DNA from: Paraburkholderia sp. BL23I1N1
GTDB taxonomy: Bacteria; Pseudomonadota; Gammaproteobacteria; Burkholderiales; Burkholderiaceae
Length of the DNA stretch: 64,000 nucleotides
NCBI RefSeq assembly: GCF_003610295.1
Contig: NZ_RAPV01000001.1
Span: forward strand, 5,208,001-5,272,000
Direction of reading: 5' to 3'
The notes beneath the pieces were generated by a model, which made no database searches, was not told the DNA's origin, and worked only from the letters and a program-made list of their open reading frames with translations. The translations under genes and the position numbers were made by a program. This document shows, piece after piece, positions 35,672 through 44,736 of this stretch. The stretch's first letter is position 1; the number at the start of each line of letters is the position of its first letter.

Positions 35672-37017
35672 TTAATTGGTCGCGACGTTCCTTTGTGCAT
35701 CCGAGTCCTTGTGGCGCAGCGGGTCACGAACACAGGCGAAAACGATGAGCGCTCCAATCAGCATGCTGCCGGATAGGAACAACAGCGGCACCTCGAAGCC
35801 ACCTGTTGCCTGTTTGAGCCACCCTACGGCATAGGGGCCCACGAAGCCACCAAGGTTCCCCACTGAGTTAATAAGCGCAATGCCCGCAGCCGCCCCGCTG
35901 CCGGTGAGGATGGAAAGCGGGAAAGACCAGAAGACCGGGAGCACAGCATAAATGCCGGCGGCTGCGACGCAGAGCGCTGCTATTGCCACGACGGGTTGAC
36001 CGACCGTCCCGCTCGCCGCCAATCCGACCGCAGCAAGTGTGGCCGCGCCGATCAGGTGCCAACGGCGCTCGCCTTTCAGATCGGAATGACGTCCCCACAA
36101 GCTGCAGCCCAGCGAAGCGAAAACATAAGGTATGGCTGCGACGTAACCAGTCTGCATCGTCGTAAGACCGGTCTGTCGCACGATCTGCGGAATCCAGAAT
36201 CCGACGCCGTACAAGCCGACCACGATGCAGAAGTAAACTACGCAGAGTTGCAGGACACGCGGGTTGCACAGCGCCTGCCCGATCGTGTGGCGGTTGGTAT
36301 GACGCTCGATCGAGGCGTGCTCACCGCCGAGGATGCGCGTTAGCGAGTTTCGTTGCGCCTCGGATAGCCACGCCGCGTCTTTCGGCCGGTCCGTAAGATA
36401 AAATAGTGCAGCGACGGCGAGTAAAATCGCTGGTACCCCTTCAATCAGGAACAGCCATTGCCATCCGCGCAGTCCGGCTGCTCCGCCAAGCTGGAGAATG
36501 GAGGTGGACAGTGGGGCACCGATCACGGTCGTGAGAGGGACGGCAATAAAGAAGATTCCGCAGGTTCGAGCAACGTACCGCTTGGGTAACCAGAGGCTGA
36601 GGTAGAAGGTCATCCCGGGGTGAAACCTGCTTCCGCGATGCCCAGCAAAAAGCGAAGGATGTAGAAGCTATGAGCGCTTTTTACGAACGCGGTCGCACAG
36701 GAGAGAATCCCCCAGGTGATCATGATCCTCGCGATCCAGAGTCGCGGCCCCACTTTGGTCATGATCAAGTTACTTGGGACCTCAAAAAGGAAGTACCCGA
36801 GAAAGAAGATGCCGGCGCCCCAACCATAGACAAGGGGACTAAATCCGAGGTCCATGTTCATTTGCAGGGCTGCGAACGCAACGTTGACGCGATCGAGCGT
36901 ATTGACAAAGAACATCACCATCATCAGGGGCAATAGCCGTCGCAATATCTTTGCGTAGATGACGGGATCGAGCGAGTTGGATGCGAACTCGCTGAGCGTA
37001 CCGGGCGCTTGCATCAT
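35672..37017 (-). pseudogene. MFS transporter (anion:cation symporter-type) split by a frameshift
   Basis: Two frames together make one ACS-family MFS transporter of ~450 residues. The upstream frame (37017-36610, 135 aa) covers the first ~4 helices and ends 'GIAEAGFTPG' stop. The downstream frame (36613-35672, 313 aa) resumes 'MTFYLSLWLPKRYVAR', exactly the next family residues. The two overlap by ATGA at 36610-36613. A one-base deletion explains it. Reinitiation at the overlapping ATG could in principle produce two halves. Relatives import aromatic or sugar acids with protons. Confidence 0.82.
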
Positions 37018-37090
37018 GTCTCCTTTAATTTTAAGTCGCGCCGCCTTGTGGCGACGCGAGTTCCGACTTTTCCATGCTCGGTGCGACGAC

Positions 37091-38833
37091 TCAGCGCGTG
37101 CGAGGGTCCAGCCGTTCTCCGCGGATTAGACCACCGGGGAGAGCGCCCGTCGACACGCCGTTCACCTGAGTGGTGACACCGCTGAGGATCGTCGCGGAAT
37201 ATCCATCCGCGCTCTGGGTCAGGCGCTTTCCGCCGGCCGGCAGATCGGCAACGATTTGAGGCGGGTACAAATGCAAGGCGTCGTAGTCGAGGACGTTAAG
37301 ATCTGCCTTCATGCCTGCGGCAACGAGCCCACGATCGCGCAAGCCAATAAACTCTGCGTTTCTTCGCGTGAGCGCAGAGATAGCCCACGGCAGTTCGATC
37401 CGTTGGTCCGCCGGCAGATCGCGTGTCCAGTATTCGAGCAGGTGCGTCGGGATGCTCGCGTCGCAGATCATACCGAGGTGCGCGCCGCCGTCGCCCAAGC
37501 CGATCAGAGTATCCGGGTGCGCCATCATCGCTCGGGCGACGGTGTTGTCGTTCGTTGCGTAGTTGACGACAGCATGATGCAGCATGCCCTGACCGTCGTT
37601 TTTGAGCAGGATGTCGTAGGCAAGCTCGAGAGACGTGATGCCCATCGCGGCTGCACGGACCGTTAGCTTCTCCTGGGCGGCCGGGAAATAGTCGAGTGGG
37701 GCGGCGAATTCGACCATTTCGGCGGCATTGCAGAACAAACCTTGCCATTCGGCGCTCATCCCTTCCGGCTTCTCCGAGAGAAGCCTCGCTCGCACCTCCG
37801 GGCGGCGCATTTCAGCGACGCGTGCAGCCAGCGGCAAATGCGCAATAGCCTGGTAGCTCGGCGAATTCATGAACGGATGCGAGGACATGTCAAGTCCGAG
37901 GAAGATGCCGATCGGACGGCACGACACCTGGGCCTTGATCGAAAGACCCGCCTCGTTAGCTCCGCGGACTTTCGACAGGATGTGCTTCCAGCGATCCGGC
38001 GCCGAATGCGATTGCACGAGATTGAAGGACAAGGGGCGTCCCGAGGCAGTCACGATACGACGCCACATTTCGAACTCGGTCGACGCGTCGGCGGTCGTAT
38101 CAGCAAAGTCGTCGACCATCTGCAAATGGCCTTTACCAATTTCTTTCAGGCCCATGGCGATCGCGTGCAATTCTTCCTCGCCGGCCGTGATCGTCGGCGC
38201 GAGCCTGCCGTCACGCAGGCGGTGAATCATCGTTCGGGCGGTTGAAAATCCGAGCGCGCCGGCTTCTACCGCTTCCTTCACGATCTTGGTCATCGCCTGC
38301 ATGTCTTGGAGTGTTGCAGGTTCACGGGCTGCGCCGCGGCTACCCATCACATAAACGCGAACCGGACCGTGGGGCACTTGCGTCGCGAAATCGACGTCCG
38401 ACTTCTTTCCCGCGAGGAAATTCAGGTATTCCGGGAAGCGTTCCCATTTCCAGGGTACACCCTCAGCCATGACGATACCCGGGATGTCTTCGACCCCTTC
38501 CATGACCTCGATGAGCAAGTCATGATGGTCCGGGCGGCACGGTGCGAAGCCGACGCCGCAGTTACCCATGACGACGGTAGTCGTGCCGTGGAGAGACGAT
38601 GGGGTCAAGGAATCGGTCCATGTTATCTGCCCGTCGTAATGTGTATGGATGTCGACGAAACCCGGGGTCACCAGCTTGTTTCTGGCGTCAAACTCGTCGC
38701 GGCCTCGCCCGGTAACCTTCCCAACCTCGACGATCCGGCCGTCAGAAATGGCAACGTCGGCTTCAAACAGTTCTTCACCACTGCCATCGACGACGGTGCC
38801 GCCGCGAATGACCAAATCGAAAGCGCTCTTCAT
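37091..38833 (-). CDS. N-acyl-D-amino-acid deacylase-like amidohydrolase
   Basis: 580 residues of the urease-like amidohydrolase superfamily (COG3653 group). The N-terminus has 'DLVIRGGTVVDGSG' and the metal motif 'VDIHTHYDGQITW'; later 'GLGDGGAHLGMICDAS' carries conserved Asp and His. Relatives hydrolyse N-acyl-D-amino acids or dihydropyrimidinase-like amides. It leads the minus-strand run of module D and is divergent from the Crp/Fnr gene, suggesting that the module's substrate is an amide or N-acyl compound. Confidence 0.88.
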   Translation of the reverse strand: MKSAFDLVIRGGTVVDGSGEELFEADVAISDGRIVEVGKVTGRGRDEFDARNKLVTPGFVDIHTHYDGQITWTDSLTPSSLHGTTTVVMGNCGVGFAPCRPDHHDLLIEVMEGVEDIPGIVMAEGVPWKWERFPEYLNFLAGKKSDVDFATQVPHGPVRVYVMGSRGAAREPATLQDMQAMTKIVKEAVEAGALGFSTARTMIHRLRDGRLAPTITAGEEELHAIAMGLKEIGKGHLQMVDDFADTTADASTEFEMWRRIVTASGRPLSFNLVQSHSAPDRWKHILSKVRGANEAGLSIKAQVSCRPIGIFLGLDMSSHPFMNSPSYQAIAHLPLAARVAEMRRPEVRARLLSEKPEGMSAEWQGLFCNAAEMVEFAAPLDYFPAAQEKLTVRAAAMGITSLELAYDILLKNDGQGMLHHAVVNYATNDNTVARAMMAHPDTLIGLGDGGAHLGMICDASIPTHLLEYWTRDLPADQRIELPWAISALTRRNAEFIGLRDRGLVAAGMKADLNVLDYDALHLYPPQIVADLPAGGKRLTQSADGYSATILSGVTTQVNGVSTGALPGGLIRGERLDPRTR

Positions 38834-39055
38834 GTTCTCTCCAATGAGCTGGACCTCTGATGGAGTACAGATTACTGAACGAGGTCGAGGCGCGTCGGTA
38901 AACGACTTGACAGATGCGTCGGAGTTTGCCCCCGTGTAAACGTTGGTTTCTCTTCTGGCTGATTGGCGCTAGGATTGGGCGATCCACCAGAAAATTAGTG
39001 ACAGTTGGCAGGTGGGCTGCCAGGCTACTTTCCTGACGGAGCTGGGAGACATAAC
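38834..39055. promoter_or_regulatory. Divergent promoter region of module D and the Crp/Fnr gene
   Basis: A 222-bp gap between divergent starts. It should contain both promoters and any Crp/Fnr-type operator. I see no perfect TTGAT-N4-ATCAA box. Confidence 0.4.
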
Positions 39056-39688
39056 ATGAAGCCGTTCCTTCGCGTCGACCGCAAAGAACTCGTCGAGCAT
39101 TTTCACGACTACCGTGGCCATGCCTACGAGGAGGGAAAGCTCCTTTGCGATCCGTCAGCGACGCAAGAGTATGTATTGATCGTACGGTCCGGTACAGTGC
39201 GGGTGTCGCTATTGAGCACCAAGGGTAGCGAGAGGCTTCTCTATTACGCCTCCTCGGGCTGTGTGTTTGGCGACTCAATGGTTTTTGGTAACCGCGACGA
39301 GATTTGTGCGGGGTTGGGCGTATTCGCTACCGGGCAGTGCGAAGTCGTGAAGGTCCCTCACCGGAATTTCCGGGAGGCGCTCACAAACAATCCGCGGCTC
39401 ATGATGAGCGCTCTCCAGATCGCGCACCGGAAGTTTACGATCGCGATTGAGCAACTCGAATATGCGACGTTCAAAGACACGGTTTGTCAGCTCGCTGACC
39501 TGCTCGAAGCGCTGTCAAACGCAAGCGATGAAACCGGTGCCCATGTCGTGAGGATGACTCACCAGGATCTGGCCGACGCGACAGGGCGCACCCGAGTCTC
39601 CGTCACCAATGCGCTTAGCCGTCTGCAGGAGGCAGGAGTGGTCCGTCTCAATCGAGGTCAGATAGAATTCGTAGCCAAAGGGGCGTAG
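39056..39688 (+). CDS. Crp/Fnr-family transcriptional regulator
   Basis: 210 residues from ATG 39056, preceded by GGGAG. The N-terminal cyclic-nucleotide-binding-like barrel has 'GTVRVSLLSTKGSERLLYYASSGCVFGDS'. The C-terminal HTH is 'MTHQDLADATGRTRVSVTNALSRLQEAGVV'. There is no N-terminal FNR-type cysteine cluster, so it is not an oxygen sensor of that kind. It may respond to a small molecule from module D; the divergent layout implies control of that operon. Confidence 0.88.
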   Translation: MKPFLRVDRKELVEHFHDYRGHAYEEGKLLCDPSATQEYVLIVRSGTVRVSLLSTKGSERLLYYASSGCVFGDSMVFGNRDEICAGLGVFATGQCEVVKVPHRNFREALTNNPRLMMSALQIAHRKFTIAIEQLEYATFKDTVCQLADLLEALSNASDETGAHVVRMTHQDLADATGRTRVSVTNALSRLQEAGVVRLNRGQIEFVAKGA

Positions 39689-40226
39689 CGCAGGTGATGA
39701 CGTCCACTTATCTTCGCACAGCGCGTTCATAACGCGTGCCTAATGACGGCAGGTGGAAAAGGACGCGGCGAACGCGTGGACATCGTGAAGGATGCGGCCG
39801 GGCGCTGCGCAAACTGTCAATCGCGGCCCCTTTTGCGCCCGTTTGCCGCGAACAGCTCATCGACGCCTGTCACGAAGACTCGAAATCGCCAAAGGGCGCC
39901 CATCAAGGGGGGAGGCGCGGGTCATGGGCTCGTCGTGATCTTCGAAGGTTACGGGGGCAGAAGGCGAGGGCAGTGTCATCCGACATATCACGTGGTCTCT
40001 ACAACTCGCGCATACACCGTCAACGGCAATAGCGTCAGACGCGCCACGGTCCGATGCGTCTCGCTGAAATCGCATAAAGGCAATGCTGATCAAGTCCACC
40101 ACTCATGGATGTCATGCGTTATAGCGTGGACATGCAACGGTAAAAGCAAAAAACTTGCCGCTAACGGTGCGCTTCGCGACGACACGGAAATCGGTGATTC
40201 TCAGGTTGAACCCACGTAGTGCTCTT
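39689..40226. other. Region between Crp/Fnr and FAH genes, no supported gene
   Basis: 538 bp. Open frames exist on the plus strand (the longest about 150 codons) but their composition shows no domain, no ribosome-binding site and no family match, so I leave them out. Confidence 0.45.
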
Positions 40227-41141
40227 CTAGCGGGTCGTGCCCACAGTCTCAGAAAGTTGTTTCGAACCATGGTCCGGCCCAGCCCCTTCGACTCGCGTGA
40301 CCATCTCGCCAATTCCCGGTATGACTGACCGGAGAACATCACCGGCCTTGATTGGGCCGACTCCGGCAGGAGTTCCGGTGAGCAGGACGTCTCCCGGTAG
40401 TAGGGTGTAGAAGCTTGATGCGAACGCAATGAGCGCCGGCACATCGAGAATGAGATCGCTTGTGTTCGCTTTCTGTCGAAGCTGACCATTCACATAAAGC
40501 TCCAATTCCAACGCGGACGGGTCGGTCAGCTCGTCCGCAGTTACCAGGCACGGACCGAGCACCGTATACGTGTCGATGGACTTTCGCAGACTTCGTTCTT
40601 CTGGCCCACGAACGGTGATATCCAGTCCAATGCAATATCCGGCGACATGCCCGATGGCGTGCTCTCGCGAGACTCGGTCGGCAATTGTGCCTATCACAAC
40701 CCCCAATTCAATCTCATGATCAGTCCGCCGCTGCGGATGCCGGATTCTGATTGCGTCCGACGCGCCAATCAACGAACTGGTCGCCTTGAGGAATAGCCCC
40801 ACTTCTTCGATGGCACCAATCTGATTATTGTGATGAATGCCGGGATCTTCGAGGGCCTCTTTGACGTGTGCCCTGTAGTTGACCGGAGCCGCGACTATCT
40901 TTGACGGGTTCGCAACCGGACTCGCTGTCCGTATCTCGGCGAGAGGAATGCCATCAAGATTTCGCGCTTCCCGCTCCATATGAGGCCACAATTCGGCGAG
41001 TTGTTCGATGAACGGGTCATGAGTCGGAAGTGGATAGCGATGGCTCGGTAACCGCTCAAGCACTTTGGTGACGTCGAATACGTGGTCGCCCCGAATCAGC
41101 CCAACACGGTTGTTTCCAAAACGACATAGACGCATGTGCAC
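40227..41141 (-). CDS. Fumarylacetoacetate hydrolase-family protein (fumaryl- or maleylpyruvate hydrolase-like)
   Basis: 304 residues, FAH fold: 'IVAAPVNYRAHVKEALEDP', the metal-site 'RTDHEIELGVVIG', and 'GDVLLTGTPAGVGPIKAGD'. It is divergent from the gentisate dioxygenase gene, sharing the 424-bp intergenic region. In gentisate pathways a FAH-family hydrolase cleaves fumarylpyruvate (or maleylpyruvate directly) into pyruvate plus fumarate or malate, which makes that the likely role here. Confidence 0.85.
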   Translation of the reverse strand: MHMRLCRFGNNRVGLIRGDHVFDVTKVLERLPSHRYPLPTHDPFIEQLAELWPHMEREARNLDGIPLAEIRTASPVANPSKIVAAPVNYRAHVKEALEDPGIHHNNQIGAIEEVGLFLKATSSLIGASDAIRIRHPQRRTDHEIELGVVIGTIADRVSREHAIGHVAGYCIGLDITVRGPEERSLRKSIDTYTVLGPCLVTADELTDPSALELELYVNGQLRQKANTSDLILDVPALIAFASSFYTLLPGDVLLTGTPAGVGPIKAGDVLRSVIPGIGEMVTRVEGAGPDHGSKQLSETVGTTR

Positions 41142-41337
41142 ACCTCTTTCAAAAAACTCTTACTTCCCTGATCGCGGCCCGAAGGCGAAAGGTTATCTCG
41201 TATCTATCAAGCAAGACCCGAGCGAAGCAAGCGGGCATACGACTGGACGGAGACGAGGCCAAGGCCGAAAGAGCGATTTCGCTTTGTGCTGGACGGAGCT
41301 CACGCTACCGAAAGAACCCTTGCTCGCCCAAGCTATA

Positions 41338-41354
41338 ACTTAGGTTGCTAAGGT
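41338..41354. promoter_or_regulatory. Operator-like repeat, copy 1
   Basis: ACTTAGGTTGCTAAGGT. It has CTTA and TAAG arms separated by six bases and is 14/17 identical to copy 2. It lies ~200 bp upstream of the FAH start. MarR-type dyads look like this; binding by the MarR encoded at 44003 is inference. Confidence 0.5.
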
Positions 41355-41526
41355 AATATAGCTCAAGATGGATGTCAATGACACCCCGTCGTGCTCCGGT
41401 CGAGTAAAGGTGTGTTTCCTGATTATTTCCAAAAATACCGTGTTTCTACGGTGTAAACCCGAATTTTCTGCCTAAAGATGTGGCGAGATATTCGGAGGTG
41501 GGGTTCACCCTAATTTACCGTAATTA

Positions 41527-41543
41527 ACTTAACTTGCTAAGTT
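41527..41543. promoter_or_regulatory. Operator-like repeat, copy 2
   Basis: ACTTAACTTGCTAAGTT, again with CTTA/TAAG arms. It ends 9 bp before the AGGAGG of the gentisate dioxygenase gene, a position where a bound repressor would block transcription. Confidence 0.55.
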
Positions 41544-41565
41544 TATATGCAAGGAGGAAGTGCGC

Positions 41566-42615
41566 ATGGTCTCGGTGAATGAAAATACGTCGTACGGTCT
41601 CGAACGGGCGATGTCGCAGGCGAGAGTCAAGCCGTTGTGGGTGCATTACCGCGAGCTAGGTTCGCGTCAGCCCGACAGCGCGGAGCAGGCAGTGACCTGG
41701 AGATGGAGTGAACTTCAGGAGGCGATTGCGAGGGCAGCTGAGGATGTCAGTATGGAGGACGCTGAAAGGCGAGTTCTTGTTCTCGCGAATCCGGCTTTTG
41801 CGCCGCAAATTCAGACGACGCGTAATTTGATCGGTGCGATCCAGATCCTCAATCCGGGTGAGAAGGCCGATGAGCATCGGCATACGATGTCGGCGATCCG
41901 CATGATCCTTGATGCGGATGGGGGTTATACGTCCGTCGATGGCGAGCAGTTTGAAATGAGTCATGGAGACCTGATACTGACGCCGAACTGGACGTGGCAC
42001 GCTCACGACAATACGACGTCGAAGCGGGTTATCTGGTTTGATGGCCTCGACGTGCCGTTTGTGCGCTACGCCCTCGATGCAGGCTTCCTGGAGCCTCACG
42101 CGCCGCAGGACTTTCTCGGATTTGCTTCTCGTCTCGCGGAGCGCTGGCGATGGGTCGATCACGGCCTTGTCGGTTCGGACCAGACGATGCCCGTTGTTCC
42201 TCATTCGCCGCGGATCCATTACCCGTGGAAGGCGACTGCGGCGATGCTGGATCGGCTAGAGCCTTCGGCGGACGGACATGTCCTTATGCGGTACGTGCAT
42301 CCGCAGACGGGGCAGGCGGTTATGCCGACAATTGACTGCTTTATGCTCCGGCTATCCGCCGGGAGGCAGACACTGCGGCGGCGGAGCACCAACAATGCGA
42401 TCTGTGTCGTGCTTGACGGCGAGGGGGCTTCACAAATTGGGGACTCGACGTTCTCATGGAAGAAGAATGACATCTTCACGATTCCCCACTGGACGTGGGC
42501 GAGTCACCGGGCGGAAACGGACCGGGCGCACATCTTCACGATGACCGACCGCGAGCTCTATCGACGACTTGAGCTTTTACGTGAGGAAACAGCCACGGAC
42601 GCAGTTGACGGGTGA
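41566..42615 (+). CDS. Gentisate 1,2-dioxygenase
   Basis: 349 residues from ATG 41566; AGGAGG lies 8-9 bases upstream, so the GTG at 41560 is too close to be the start. It is a bicupin with the N-terminal metal site His104/His106 ('EHRHTMSAIRMILDADGGYT') and His145 ('NWTWHAHDN'), exactly the gentisate dioxygenase pattern. It opens gentisate, or a substituted gentisate, between C1 and C2 to maleylpyruvate. It begins the plus-strand operon of module E. Confidence 0.9.
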   Translation: MVSVNENTSYGLERAMSQARVKPLWVHYRELGSRQPDSAEQAVTWRWSELQEAIARAAEDVSMEDAERRVLVLANPAFAPQIQTTRNLIGAIQILNPGEKADEHRHTMSAIRMILDADGGYTSVDGEQFEMSHGDLILTPNWTWHAHDNTTSKRVIWFDGLDVPFVRYALDAGFLEPHAPQDFLGFASRLAERWRWVDHGLVGSDQTMPVVPHSPRIHYPWKATAAMLDRLEPSADGHVLMRYVHPQTGQAVMPTIDCFMLRLSAGRQTLRRRSTNNAICVVLDGEGASQIGDSTFSWKKNDIFTIPHWTWASHRAETDRAHIFTMTDRELYRRLELLREETATDAVDG

Positions 42616-42653
42616 CCGACCCTGGCAAGAAGTCAATAAAAAGGAGCAATCGA

Positions 42654-43883
42654 ATGAAGGTAGTGATCGTTGGGGCAGGAATCGGAGGGCTTACGCTGGC
42701 GCTCTTCCTGCACAAGGCGAAAATCTCGTGCGAAGTTTTTGAGGCGGCGCCGGCAATCAGGCCATTAGGGGCCGGCCTCAATCTGTTGCCCCACGCGACA
42801 ACAGCATTTAGTGAGTTGGAACTGCTCGACCGTCTGCTTGAAAGGGGCGTTGAGACGAGTGAAGTCCACTTCTATACGCACCATGGTCAGTTCGTTGACG
42901 GCGAGCCCCGAGGACGCTTTGCGGGCTATGACGTCCCACAGATCTCGATTCACCGGGCCGACTTGCACGAAGTCCTGCTGTCCGCGGCGCGGGAAAGACT
43001 CGGGGACGAAGCAGTGCGCCTCGGACGGGTATGTCGTTCGGTCGAGCAGGACCCTGAACGTGTCAGGGTGAATTTTGCTGACCCATCGGGCGCAGCTCTA
43101 CCGTCGGAAGAGGGCTCGGTTGTCATCGCCTGTGACGGCATCCATTCTGTTGTCCGCAAGCAATTCCATCCCGACGATTCCGCTCCGATTGATCACGGCA
43201 CAACCTGCTTTCGCGGTGTCACACGGTGGAAGCCGTTTCTGGATGGGGCCACCATGGCCTACGTCGGGACATATGACACTGGAAAGCTTGTTGTTTACCC
43301 GATTCGGAATTCCATAGATGCGGAAGGAAAACAATTAATCAATTGGGTAATCGAGGTCAAGAAGCCTAACGACGGTGTGCGTGACTGGAACCGGCAGGTC
43401 AGCATCGAAGCATGCATTGAGCCGTTTGTCGATTGGCGCTTCGAATGGCTTGACATCGCCTCAATGCTCCGTGCGACTGATGAAGTTTTGCAGTACCCAA
43501 TGGTGGACCGAAATCCCCTGCCGTTCTGGACGCGGGGCCGAGTTACGTTGCTCGGAGACGCCGCACATCCGATGTTGCCACGTGGTTCGAACGGCGCTGC
43601 ACAGGCCATCCTTGATGCCCGGCTGCTCGCAGAACTTCTTGCCACGAAAGAGCCGTTGATAGCGTTAAAAGAATACGAAGCGACCAGATTGCCGGCGACC
43701 GCCGACATCGTTCTGACGAACAGGAATCGCTCTCCTGACGAAATTCTCCGCATCGTTGAGGAGCGGACAGGTGGCCAGCCGTTTGAGCAGATCAGCGATG
43801 TCATATCGCGCGGTGAACTTGACGAATGGCAAAGCCGTTATAAGCGAGTGGCAGGCTTCGAGCGGGAGCGGCTCCCGCAGTGA
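42654..43883 (+). CDS. FAD-dependent aromatic hydroxylase (PhzS/salicylate hydroxylase-type)
   Basis: 409 residues from ATG 42654, preceded by AAGGAG; the longer frame from 42612 overlaps the dioxygenase stop. It is a group A flavoprotein monooxygenase: FAD dinucleotide loop 'IVGAGIGGLTLA', 'ACDGIHSVVR' and 'LLGDAAHPMLPRGSNGAAQAI'. The 'PRGSNGAAQAI' ending is typical of the PhzS-like branch. In a gentisate operon it probably hydroxylates a salicylate or 3-hydroxybenzoate-type intermediate to the gentisate level. Specificity is inferred from context. Confidence 0.86.
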   Translation: MKVVIVGAGIGGLTLALFLHKAKISCEVFEAAPAIRPLGAGLNLLPHATTAFSELELLDRLLERGVETSEVHFYTHHGQFVDGEPRGRFAGYDVPQISIHRADLHEVLLSAARERLGDEAVRLGRVCRSVEQDPERVRVNFADPSGAALPSEEGSVVIACDGIHSVVRKQFHPDDSAPIDHGTTCFRGVTRWKPFLDGATMAYVGTYDTGKLVVYPIRNSIDAEGKQLINWVIEVKKPNDGVRDWNRQVSIEACIEPFVDWRFEWLDIASMLRATDEVLQYPMVDRNPLPFWTRGRVTLLGDAAHPMLPRGSNGAAQAILDARLLAELLATKEPLIALKEYEATRLPATADIVLTNRNRSPDEILRIVEERTGGQPFEQISDVISRGELDEWQSRYKRVAGFERERLPQ

Positions 43884-44002
43884 GCTAGGGTCGGCCCTGA
43901 TCGTTCCGGCCATCTTGGTGACGCCACTTGCTTGGTGTTTGCATGTCGGGAGAGTTAATCTGGTTGTTCTCGTGCTAATTGAGTCATTTAGTAAAGGCGG
44001 AA

Positions 44003-44611
44003 ATGAAGAGAGTATCAACGAAGGATATGCCACGCGATTCGGCTCAATCTGATTCGGTGGGCCGGTCGACGTCTTGCGCCATCGGGGAGGAAGTGAACGT
44101 GGTTCTCACCTCGCCCAAAGTTTCTCATGCGGAGGGCGTCGAACCGGCGACGTTCGTCATTGGAGAAAGCGTTGCCCACGTGGCGGTGGTGACGGCGCGT
44201 CTCTTCGACCGCGCGCTCGCCGACAAGCTTCGCCGGCACAATGTACCGATCGGTCAATGGCCCTTTCTGTTGTTCCTTTGGGCGGACGAGACGCTTACCC
44301 AGAGGGATCTCAGTCGGCTCATGGCGATTGAGGAGGCGACCGTCACGAGCACCATCGATCGAATGGTCAGGGATGGTCTTCTCTTGAGAGAACGTGCATC
44401 GCACGATCTCAGGAAAAACCGTCTCAAGCTGACGGCACGCGGCCAGCAACTCAAGCAGGTGCTGCTTCCAGAAGCGCGAGCAGTCGTTCAAAGGGCGACG
44501 CGCGGTTTGTCGAAAGCGGAGATCTACTTTCTGCTGACATTACTCAGAAAGGTCGAGGCCAACCTGGTTGACGAAAACGTGACTCCGCTGGACGGTCGTG
44601 AGAGTGAATAG
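44003..44611 (+). CDS. MarR-family transcriptional regulator
   Basis: 202 residues from ATG 44003 (GGCGGA upstream); an earlier start at 43979 adds eight residues. The winged HTH is visible: 'DETLTQRDLSRLMAIEEATVTSTIDRMVRDGLLLRERASHDLRKNRLKLTARG' across ~100-150. An unusually long N-terminal extension (~55 residues) precedes the domain. MarR repressors of aromatic operons respond to the substrate. The repeated element in the 41.1-41.6 kb control region is a plausible operator. Confidence 0.88.
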   Translation: MKRVSTKDMPRDSAQSDSVGRSTSCAIGEEVNVVLTSPKVSHAEGVEPATFVIGESVAHVAVVTARLFDRALADKLRRHNVPIGQWPFLLFLWADETLTQRDLSRLMAIEEATVTSTIDRMVRDGLLLRERASHDLRKNRLKLTARGQQLKQVLLPEARAVVQRATRGLSKAEIYFLLTLLRKVEANLVDENVTPLDGRESE

Positions 44612-44736
44612 ACCGGAAACGGACAGCCCTTAGCCGCTGCGCCGTCTCTGAAGAACGAGAGGCGGGAGACGTCGCGTCGCGCCGGGAGGGAACTGCGTAC
44701 AGATGGGGTTGGCTAAAAAACAAAATGGAGGCAGAG

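Larger units (their letters stand above)
41142..41565. promoter_or_regulatory. Divergent control region of module E
   Basis: 424 bp, AT-richer than its neighbours, between divergent FAH and gentisate dioxygenase genes. It contains two copies of a 17-bp element (41338-41354 and 41527-41543; 14/17 identical) and the AGGAGG ribosome-binding site of the dioxygenase at 41552-41557. Confidence 0.65.

Noticed and set aside
39743..40219. Plus-strand frame of ~158 codons after the Crp/Fnr gene
   Set aside because: No domain, no ribosome-binding site, and low similarity to natural protein composition.
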